From Lamellibrachia satsuma (taxonomy: Eukaryota > Annelida > Polychaeta > Sabellida > Siboglinidae), in assembly GCA_033239005.1 (NCBI GenBank), contig BSQZ01000005.1, forward strand, positions 8,364,501 through 8,428,500: 64,000 nt of DNA. Reading direction: 5' to 3'. The position numbers and the translations under genes were made by a program. Below the pieces are notes generated by a model. The model made no database searches, was not told the DNA's origin, and saw only the letters and a list, made by a program, of their open reading frames with translations. This document shows positions 52,842-61,853 of this stretch, piece by piece (position 1 is the stretch's first letter; every line of letters starts with the position of its first letter).

Positions 52842-53640
52842 AGTAGTTAGTGGAGGTTTTTGGTACCCCCAAATTCGCCGCACAATCACTGGACCAGACA
52901 TCAAAGGAACATCAAAGGCAAAACACCCTAATATCGCCCACCGCTTATGAGTGCGCGCAGCCAATCAGAGCGCCTCAGAGCGCCCCCTGGCGGTCGTAGC
53001 CAAACGTGTGTAACCTAAGCGCCCCCTAGCAACCGGAGGAGGAACGAACATGGACCTAGTTACGTAGCCAATCAGAACGCCTCCTGAGCGCAGTGCCTGA
53101 TGGGTAACCGAAGCGCCCCTAGCAACGGGAGGAGGAACGAACATGGACCTAGTTACGTTTACCGAAGGTTCGTTAACTTAGTAAGGAGACGCAATCGTAC
53201 GGTGCACACGTATTTTATTGAATACAACAAAGCGGCAGCAATACAAACGAAGCGATCGTATGTGATTGGATACAACGAGCAGGGTATGATGAATATGAAG
53301 ACGATGACGAGGCGACTTGCGAATGGTGACCATCGCGCCAGAGGTCGCGAACTTACGGGTGTCTCCACCGCGCCAGAAGTTCGAGGGCGAGCTTACGGGT
53401 GGAGCGACCACCGCGCCAGAGGCTCAGTACGATATGCGATAGTACGATATACCCTTTTTCAGCATGTTAATCCAATCGAACACGCGACAATCGTTAGCGA
53501 CCAGATCGGTGTGGAAAGCGTTGACGAAAGTTCTCATAGGAGCGCCGTTACAACGAAGCATGATATAAGTGATGCAATATTGTCCGCAAACGTTAGACAG
53601 AGGACTCTGAAGTCTCGTGCCATACGCATATTTTCGTTAT
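52842..53640 (-). mobile_element. Second Polinton, truncated right end with protease C-terminus
   Basis: Inverted relative to the main element. It begins AGTAGTTAG, sharing the first eight bases of the main Polinton terminus. It has two copies of a roughly 93-bp unit with GCGCCCCCTAGCAAC, then modules related to the 88-bp right non-coding repeat (53300-53425). On the minus strand, 53640-53425 encodes the last part of an adenain-like protease containing SNVCGQYC and FDWI-type segments homologous to the main protease. The frame stays open to a stop at about 53424. Nucleotide divergence is considerable, so it is a different lineage, not a piece of the first insertion. Everything beyond the protease fragment is lost. 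Confidence 0.85.
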
Positions 53641-54385
53641 ATGTCAATATTGTTAAATAGTGCGCTCTTACACTTTACCCATACCTCCTACAGTTTACCC
53701 ATAATTCCTACAATTTACCCATAATTCTCCTATTGAATAAGAGTACAAGGACATTTTATTAAATATTTGAAAATAATGACACAATATCATCCACAAACGT
53801 TAGACAGAGGACTCTAAAGTCTCGTGCCATACGCATATTTTCGTTATATGTCAATATTGTTAAATAGTGCGCTCTTACACTTTACCCATACCTCCTACAG
53901 TTTACCCATAATTCCTACAATTTACCCATAATTCTCCTATTGAATAAGAGTACAAGGACATTTTATTAAATATTTGAAAATAATGACACAATATCGTCCA
54001 CAAACGTTAGACAGAGGACTCTAAAGTCTCTTGCCATACGCATATTTTCGTTATATGTCAATATTGTTAAATAGGGCGCTCTTACACTTTACCCATATCT
54101 CCTACAGTGTACCCATAATTCCTACAATTTACCCATAATTCTCCTATTGAATAAGAGTACAAGGACATTGTATTAAATATTTAAAAATAATGACACAATA
54201 TCATCCACAAACGTTAGACAGAAGACTCTAAAGTCTCTGGCCATACGCATATTTTCTTTATATGTCAATATTGTTAAATAGTGCGCTCTTACACTTTACC
54301 CATAACTCCTACAGTTTACACATAATTCCTACAATTTACCCATAATTCCTACAATTTACCCACAATTCCTACAATTTACCCAGCA
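53575..54385. repeat. 207-bp satellite, four units, containing a Polinton protease fragment
   Basis: The landmark cgttagac occurs at 53591, 53798, 54005 and 54212, an exact 207-bp period. Each unit begins with about 65 bp that, in reverse complement, are the protease segment around the NVCGQYC codons, followed by unrelated AT-rich sequence with tttacccataattcctaca sub-repeats. The first unit is continuous with the protease remnant, so the satellite grew from the Polinton end. Confidence 0.85.
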
Positions 54386-54458
54386 CACATATGTAGTGAA
54401 GTGTGTTTGTTCGTTCACCTAGCTATAAAAAGAACGGGACTTTAGTTTCATACAACTA

Positions 54459-54462
<4 letters not shown>

Positions 54463-54554
<92 letters not shown>
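54463..54554. repeat. (TA)n microsatellite
   Basis: About 92 bp of uninterrupted TA. A second, shorter TA tract lies at 54758-54818. Confidence 0.97.
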
Positions 54555-54557
<3 letters not shown>

Positions 54558-54755
54558 CTGTACCCACAGTACAGAGCTAGAATACATAGTCACTGTCCCA
54601 CAGTACACAGCTAGAATACATATACACTGTAACCACAGTACAAAGTTAGAATACATAGTCACTGTATCCAGAGTACACAGCTAAATTACATAGTCACTTT
54701 ACCCAAAGTACACAACTAGAATACGTAGTCACTGTACCCACTGTATGCAACTAGA

Positions 54756-54822
<67 letters not shown>

Positions 54823-55214
54823 GTCACTTTACCCAGAGTGCACATATCGAATATAAATTCACTGTACCCACAGTACACATCTAGAATACATAGTCAATGT
54901 ATGCACAGTGCACAGCTACAATACATAGTCACTGTATCCACAGTACACATCTAGAATACATAGTCAATGTATCCAGAGTACACAGCTAATGGACATAGTC
55001 ACTGTACCCACAGTACACAACTACAATACATAGTCACTGTACATACAGTACACGGCTAGAATACATAGTCACTGTAACCAGAGTATATAGCTATAATACT
55101 TAGTCACTGTACACACAGAACACAGCTATAGAACATATTCACTGTATCCAGAGTACACAGCTAAATTACATAGTCACTGTACCCAGAGTACACAACTAGA
55201 ATACATAGTCAGTG
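54555..55214 (+). repeat. Tandem array of about 35-bp units (cagctagaatacatagtcactgtacccacagtaca)
   Basis: About 17 diverged units. The units continue at 60080-60200 after the CR1 insertion and in reverse complement at 63790-64000. Confidence 0.88.
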
Positions 55215-55313
55215 ATTTAACAAGATTTAACAAGATTTGCCATCCAAGCCAAAGGCCCAGATGGCAAGTGGACAAGGAAGCCATTGGCTTATCGAGAGTC
55301 CAACAATGTTCAC

Positions 55314-58160
55314 CTACTTATAACCCGCCCTTCTGATATATGTGTCAACCTTGTTTTTAAACATATTCACGCTGCTAGCAGTTACACAATCTGTAGACAG
55401 TTTGTTCCATTCATTTACTGTCCTCTGTGAGAACGAGTGCTTCCTGATGTCCAATCTACATTGATCCTTTACTAATTTTACCTCATGTCCTCTAGTTCTG
55501 CTATCCTTCTTGAGTGAGAAAAACATATTTCTATCAATATTTTCATACCCATTCAATATCTTAAAAACTTCAATCTGATCTCCTCTTAACCTCCTTGTCT
55601 CTAGAGTTGTTAAACCACATTCTTTCAGGCGTTCTTCATAACTAAGGTCTCTAAGTTCTGGAATCATTTTAGTTGCTCTCCTTTGTATGCGTTCAAGCGT
55701 ATCTATATCCTTCTTACGATATGGTCTCCATGCTTGTATACAGTATTCTAAATGAGGTCTAACTATTGCTTTATAAAGAGGTATAATTAACTTTTTTCCC
55801 TTGTATGTTATGTTTCTTCTAATCAATCCAAGAATTTGATTACCCTTTGAAGCTGCAATACCACACTGCTCTGAAACTTTCATATCAGCGCTTATTGTAA
55901 CTCCTAAGTCCTTTTCTTTTACAGTAGTACCAAGAACAGTAGCTCCCATTTTATAGTTTACATTCAAGTTCCCATGTCCTGTATGTAGGCATTTACATTT
56001 CCCAAAATTGAACAGCATCTGCCATTTCTCAGACCATTTCACTAATCTGTCTAGATCGTTTTGTAAATGTTGTTTATCACCATCAGTATTAACCTTTCTA
56101 AACAGTTTTGTGTCGTCCGCAAATTTCAGTACGTTACTTGTTATACTCTCGTCCAAGTCATTGATATAAATTAAGAATAATATAGGTCCTAATACTGATC
56201 CTTGAGGTACCCCACTCAAAACCGATTTCCAATTTGAAACTTCGCCATCTACTACAACTCGTTGTCTTCTGTCAGTCAGCCATTGTTCTATCCAGTCAGT
56301 TATGCTATCCCCGATACCATGGGCTTTTAATTTAAGTAGCAATCTTTGATGTGGCACTTTGTCAAAAGCTTTCTGAAAATCTAAGTAGATAATATCTACT
56401 GGCGATCCCTCGTCTATCCACTTAGTGATTTCTTCCAAAAACATAACACATTTGTTAAGCATGACCTCGCTTTAAGGAATCCATGTTGAGATGAATTTAA
56501 TAATTTATGCTTAACGAGGAAGTCCACCATATGGTCTTTAATTAACCTTTCTAATAATTTACAAATCACTGACGTTAAACTCACTGGTCTGTAATTCTCT
56601 GACTTATTTCTCGAACCCTTTTTAAATAATGGTATGATGTTTGCTTCTTTCCATTCAAACGGAACAACTCCCTCTTTTAATGACAAGTTGAATACTCTTG
56701 CAAGTGGTATACTGATTTGATCTACTGTTTCCATTAGTAATTTTGGAGGAATCCCATCCACTCCCGGTGATTTGTTATCCTTCATTGCCTTTATTTTCCT
56801 AGCTACCAATTCTGGAGTTACAACTAACGGTCCTAAATAGTCAGATTTAGTCCCCTGAAATTTAGCATCAGCAACTGGTAATGAACTAATATCTTCTTTT
56901 GTAAACACTGAACTGAAGTAACCATTTAGGTCTTCCGCCATTAAAAACCCCTGTGATATTATATTTCCAGCACTGTCTTCTAGAGGTCCAACCTTGTCTT
57001 GTACGTTTTGTTTACTCCTGACATATGCATAAAAACTCTTGCTGTCAGTTTTTATGTTACATGCCAGTTTTTGCTCATAGCTTCTTTTAGATTGTCTGAT
57101 TTCAGTTGTAGCTGCATTAAGTGCCTCTTTGTATTTTGCATAGTCTTCTTCCTTTCTGGTACGCCTATAAACCCTCCACATAGTTTGTTTTAGCATTATT
57201 TTTCTAATTGCCTCTTTTGACACGTGTTTCTTTCTACACCGTTTTCCTTGTTTTCGGAAGGGAACAAATTTATCAATGATACTCTCAATTTCATATTTTA
57301 GAATATTCCAACATTCAATTGCAGTCTTATTCATCAGCATGTTATTCCAATCTAGCTGTGCTAAGTATTTTCTCATATCTTTGTAGTTACCTTTGTGGAA
57401 GTTTCTCTTGTACGTTTTCTTATTTTTACTTTCTGATTTTACATTGATGTCAAAATGTATTTGATTATGGTCACTATTACCCAATGGTTCAAATATTTTT
57501 ACATTGTCCACTAATTCTTTTGTGATGACAAAACTATATCTAATACATTTTCTCCCTGGTTGGTTCTAGTACGTGCTGAGTAAGAAAGCTATCCTGGATT
57601 AAACATAGAAATTGTTGATCATCAATCCCTGTGCTCTCTAGAGAATTCCATTGTATGTGTCCATGGTTAAAATCTCCCATTATGATACATTCCCTTTACT
57701 AACTTCCTTTATAGCGTTTTTATTTTTGTGTTGTCCTCTTCGTTTATGTTTGGACTTCGGTAAACTAATCCAACAGTTAATTTTGAATTTCCTGAAACAA
57801 TTTTGCACCAAACAGCTTCATCGCAATCTGCTTCCCTTTCTAGTTTCATTTCATAAGCCTGAATAGATTCTTTAACATATAAAATAACTCCCCGCCCCTT
57901 CTTCCTATTCGATCTTTCCTAAACATTACGTATCCTGTCAGTCCTAATTCAGCATCTGTTATATCTATGTTGGCCCATGATTCAGTTATACCAATTATGT
58001 GAGGGTCAATATCTTCTACCATAATGTTTAATTCGTTTTTCTTATTTACTATGCTCCTTGCATTTAAACATACGCATCTATAACCTTTTTCAGAGATGTT
58101 TTTCGGATGATTTGATATTGGTTTATCTGTGCTAGTGGTCTCTTGTTCTGCTTGAGACAC
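55314..58160 (-). pseudogene. CR1-like ORF2: endonuclease and reverse transcriptase, frame broken
   Basis: Minus strand 58160-57846 gives the endonuclease start (VCLNARSIVNKKNEL, IIGITESWA). 57840-57511 continues in broken frames. 57511-56414 and 56462-55314 form the rest: LGNSDHNQIHFDI (endonuclease end), SPGVDGIPPKLL, NYRPVSLTSV, IIYLDFQKAFDKVPH (first catalytic Asp), LSGVPQGSVLGPILF, NVLKFADDTKLF (catalytic FADD box) and a thumb with YCIQAWRPY. The break between the last two frames lies in a T run near 56440, a single-base length difference that may be a sequencing error. All RT motifs are kept, so the lineage was recently active. Confidence 0.9.
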
Positions 58161-58384
58161 CTCTAGGTAACCCCCTGCACTTCTAGTTTAAAGAATGTTT
58201 ACTTCCAAAAATATTTGTCATTGTACCCAAGTCGCTATCTACTGCTGCTGAAAGTTTGTCCGCGAATACTGCCGCCCCTTTCCACTTAAATGAAGCCCAT
58301 CCTTCATGTACATATCACCCCTCCCAACAAAACTTTCCCATAAATCCACAAATCCAACTTCCTCTTCCCTACACAGCCTCTGGA

Positions 58385-59338
58385 CTAACATGTTAATTGC
58401 CATCCCCCGACAATTTCGATATTTATGACCCTCCTGCCCATCACAGGTAAAATCCCTGACAGTATTACCTGCTCAACCCGCGTCTGTTTTAGTGTTCTGA
58501 CCAACTGCCTATATTTCCTAACTATGGCAGTTGTACCCTCCCTCTCTACGTTATTTGTCCCTACATGTACTAAAACAGATCCACCCTTACCCGAGCCTAC
58601 GATGTTTTTTACCCTCTCAGTTATCGCCTCTATTTTGGCTCCAGGCAAGCAGACCACCACATCATCTCCCTTGTTTAAGACTCTGTCGGTCTTCCTAACT
58701 ATCGAATCCCCCACAAACACCCTCGCTCTCTTCCTCACCCCCTCTATCACTGCTGCAGAATAACTCTTCCTTTCGATCCCCTCCATCACATTCTGTCCTG
58801 ACCCCTTCCCTTCCGTCTCCCCCACTCCCTTCTCCTTCCCTCCTGTCTCCCCTACTCCCCTCTCCTTCACTCCGGTTGTTTTCCCTCCCGTCTCCCCCAC
58901 TCCCTTCTCCTTCCCTCCTGTCTCCGCTACTCCCCTCTCCATCCCTCCCGTTCCTTTCCTTCCCGTCTCCTTACGTCCTGTCTCCCTATGACCTGTCACC
59001 TTCCCTCCTCTCAGCTTCCTCCCAGGCTGAGGTGAGCTCTCCCTAGCATCTCTTGTGTCTTTCCCCACTTTATCGTCTACTGTTCCCTCACCGGAACTAC
59101 TGGCACAACTCCCCTGATCCCTTCCCACCATTGCCACAACGAGCAGTCTCAGCTCTTTCAACTCCACCTCTATTTCCTTCATCCTTGCGCATCCCCTACA
59201 CTCAAAATTAAAACTATCTGCCTGGACCTCAGCCCAGGACTTTTCGCACCCAGACTTGACGAAATCTACCCAGTTACTACAACTGCCACAAATTACGTGC
59301 CTTGTGGCCTTTAACTGTCGTTTGCACGGGGCCATCAT
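58385..59338 (-). CDS. CR1-like ORF1: zinc-finger plus SGNH-esterase-type protein
   Basis: 317 aa, open. The N-terminus has a PHD-like Cys cluster (HVICGSCSNWVDFVKSGC, FECRGCARMKE) followed by a coiled-coil-like EIEVELKELRLLV. The middle is a tandem of GVGETGGKEKGVGETGGKT-type units. The C-terminal part (RARVFVGDSIVRKTDRVL, VLVHVGTNNVEREGTT, VILSGILPVMGRR) shows the GDS and GTNN blocks of SGNH hydrolases, as in the esterase ORF1 of other CR1/L2 elements. The protein ends shortly after, earlier than SGNH domains usually do, so the final His block may be lost. Confidence 0.8.
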   Translation of the reverse strand: MMAPCKRQLKATRHVICGSCSNWVDFVKSGCEKSWAEVQADSFNFECRGCARMKEIEVELKELRLLVVAMVGRDQGSCASSSGEGTVDDKVGKDTRDARESSPQPGRKLRGGKVTGHRETGRKETGRKGTGGMERGVAETGGKEKGVGETGGKTTGVKERGVGETGGKEKGVGETEGKGSGQNVMEGIERKSYSAAVIEGVRKRARVFVGDSIVRKTDRVLNKGDDVVVCLPGAKIEAITERVKNIVGSGKGGSVLVHVGTNNVEREGTTAIVRKYRQLVRTLKQTRVEQVILSGILPVMGRRVINIEIVGGWQLTC

Positions 59339-60412
59339 ACAATTTAGTTTTAATTAGTGTGCTACGTTAGCCTTGAATAAGGCTGTTTTTGTGATCAAAA
59401 GAACACTTTAGGCTAAAAATCCTGCCACCTAGCGAATACGGAGAACACTGTGTAACAAAACAACGAAGTGAGTGTGTACTAATTTACGCTAAAGTCCTGC
59501 TGTTAATTCCTTTTTACCGAAAACGTTGACTACCACTATGTCAGATATTACCTTATGTATGTAATTTAAGTAAATAAATCACTCTATCTTATATATATAT
59601 ATATATTAGCTAATGTAAACGATAGCTCGATGCACGGGTTGAATGACTTGTAAACAAACTCCCTTTTATCACTCGTTGAGTTTGAATCCGGGAAAAAAAA
59701 ATACTACCTCTGTTAACAACAACGGTTTCTTAATATATGTCTACAAGAAGTTGGTGAACAATATATGTATAATACTAATACTTATTCTAACCAATATTCA
59801 CTGTTACTGACTATTCACTATGTTATCTAATTTTTCGAATTGTAAACACCCCTATTAACGCTCGCTGAATTCCCTGACAGAATCCGAAACTAACTTACTC
59901 TAAAATACTCCCTCTGACTAATAATTAACAAAACCTGTTTCCTAATATATGTCTACAATACGTTTGTGTATAATATATATGCAATAGTAATACTTATTCT
60001 ATTTGATATTCCACGTATTTCTGTAAATGATCTACACCAAATTCAAGTCGCTGCACCAAGTCCAAGTAGCCGGAAGTTGTACCCACAGTACACAGCTAGA
60101 TTACATAGTCACTTTACCCACAGTGCACAACTAGAATATAAATTCACTGTACCCAGAGTACACAGCTAGAATACATAGTTACTGTACCCACAGCACAACA
60201 ATCAACTTATTTGACCAGTACTACAGTACACAGCAATCAACTTACTTGACCAGTGCTGCAGTACACAGCAACCAACTTACTTGACCAGTGCCCAACTTAC
60301 TTGACCAGTGCTACAGTACACAACAACCAACTTACTTGATGTCATTGTGGTCTTCTAGTGTGTCCTCCAATGTTAACTGCGTCATTGTTGTCTTCTAGTA
60401 CCTCCTCCAATG

Positions 60413-61100
60413 TTAACACTTTTACCCTGCTAATGTCAAATAATGGGGCAGCCCCACTGTGGACAGTACCAGACACTGTTACCCTGCTAATGTCAAATAA
60501 TGGGGCAGCCCCACTGTGGACAGTACCAGACACTGTTACCCTGCTAATGTCAAATAATGGGGCAGCCCCACTGTGGACAGTACCAGACACTGTTACCCTG
60601 CTAATGTCATAGTAATGGAGCAGCCCCACTGTGCACAGTACCAGACACTGTTACCCTGCTGATGTCAAATAATGGGGCAGCCACTCTGTGGACAGTACCA
60701 GACACTGTTACCCTGCTAATGTCAAATAATGGGGCAGCCCCACTGTGGACAGTACCAGACACTGTTACCTTGCTGATGTCAAATAATGGAGCAACCCACT
60801 GTGGACACTACCAGACAATGTTACCCTGCTAATGTCAAGTAATGGGGCAGCCCCACTGTGGACAGTACCAGACACTGTTACCCTGCTGATGTCAAATAAT
60901 GAAGCAGCCCCACTGTGGACAGTACCAGACTCTGTTACCTTGTTAATGTCAAGTAATGGAGCAGCCCCACTGTGGACAGCACCAGACACTGTTACCTTGT
61001 TAATGTCAAATAATGGTGCAGCCCCACTGTGGACAGCACCAGACACTGTTACCCTGTTAATGTCAAGTAATGGAGCAGCCCACTCTGGACAGTACTAATA
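60413..61100 (+). repeat. 57-bp tandem array, left arm, about 12 units
   Basis: The unit atgtcaaataatggggcagc... has a 57-bp period. Because 57 is 19 codons, long repetitive frames (MSNNGAAPLWTVPDTVTLL and its complement) stay open; they are not supported as genes. Confidence 0.95.
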
Positions 61101-61465
61101 ACAGGCTGTATTGCTGTATTACAGGCTTCCATGGTGTATAACAGGCTGTCTTGCTGTATTACAGGCTGTCTTGCTGTATTACAGACTGCCCTGCTGTATT
61201 ACAGGCTGTCTTGCTGTATAACAGGCTGCCATGCATTATTACAGGCTGTCTTGCTGTATGAGAGGCTGTCTTGCTGTATAACAGGCTGCCATGCTGTATA
61301 ACAGGCGGCCATGCTGTATTACAGGCTGCCTTGCTGTATTACAGGCTGTCTTGCTGTATTACAGACTGTCATGCTGTATAACAGGCTGCCATGCTGTATT
61401 ACAGGCTGTGTTGCTGTATTACAGGCTGTCTTGCTGTATAACAGGCTGCCCTGCTGTATTACAGG
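61100..61465 (+). repeat. 20-bp tandem array, left arm
   Basis: Unit acaggctgtcttgctgtatt with point variants, about 18 copies. Confidence 0.95.
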
Positions 61466-61744
61466 TGATGGACGCAATGTGTAAAGAGCCAGGATGTGGC
61501 TGGAGGTAGGAGAAACAGAGGATAGTATGGTGGAGGCAATGTGTAAGGAGGAAGGGTGTGGCTTGAGGTAGGAAAGACAGAGGACAGTATGGTGGACGCA
61601 ATGTGTCAGGAGTCAGGATCAACATTACCCAACTTCACACAACTTCGCACAACTTCGCACAACTTCACACAACTTCATACAACTTCACACAACTTTACCT
61701 TCTGATTACCACACCTCACCACCCCCACCATAGAGTAATGAGAC
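61466..61744 (+). repeat. Asymmetric insert near the inverted-repeat centre
   Basis: Three units of about 62 bp (gtggacgcaatgtgtaaagagccaggatgtggctggaggtagg...), of which only one is present in the right arm, followed by about seven acaacttc(a/g)cac units (61630-61700). Confidence 0.8.
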
Positions 61745-61853
61745 GAGCATAGCCATCTGACCACCAGGGGGCGCGCGATTACAGGAAAAACGTGTATTTC
61801 GAGGAAAAAAAGTGTATTAGCCCCCGCCCCCTGGTGGTCAGATGGCTATGCTC
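61745..61853. repeat. Inner palindrome at the inverted-repeat centre
   Basis: 61745-61773 and 61825-61853 are perfect 29-bp reverse complements (gagcatagccatctgacc...), 51 bp apart. Each contains a CCACCAGGGGGCG motif, on opposite strands facing each other. Confidence 0.95.

Larger units (their letters stand above)
55215..60079 (-). mobile_element. CR1-like non-LTR retrotransposon, nearly full length, 4.87 kb
   Basis: Reading on the minus strand: a 5' UTR (60079-59339), ORF1 (59338-58385), ORF2 endonuclease (from 58160), RT (to 55314) and a 3' UTR ending in tandem aatcttgtta units at 55215-55236. The boundaries are fixed because the flanks (tagtcagtg at the left, tacccacag at the right) are contiguous at 63906-63907 in the opposite arm of the inverted repeat. 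No target duplication beyond a possible single G, as is common for CR1. Small frame breaks occur in ORF2. Confidence 0.9.
60080..61519 (+). repeat. Left arm of a large inverted repeat
   Basis: Together with 55121-55214 (separated by the CR1 insertion), it mirrors 61851-64000. It contains, in order, 35-bp units, gtcaagtaagttg-type units (60195-60340), a 57-bp array (60413-61100) and a 20-bp array (61100-61465). Sequence match near the centre is almost perfect (one difference in about 80 bp around 61470-61519), but copy numbers differ between arms. Confidence 0.93.
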
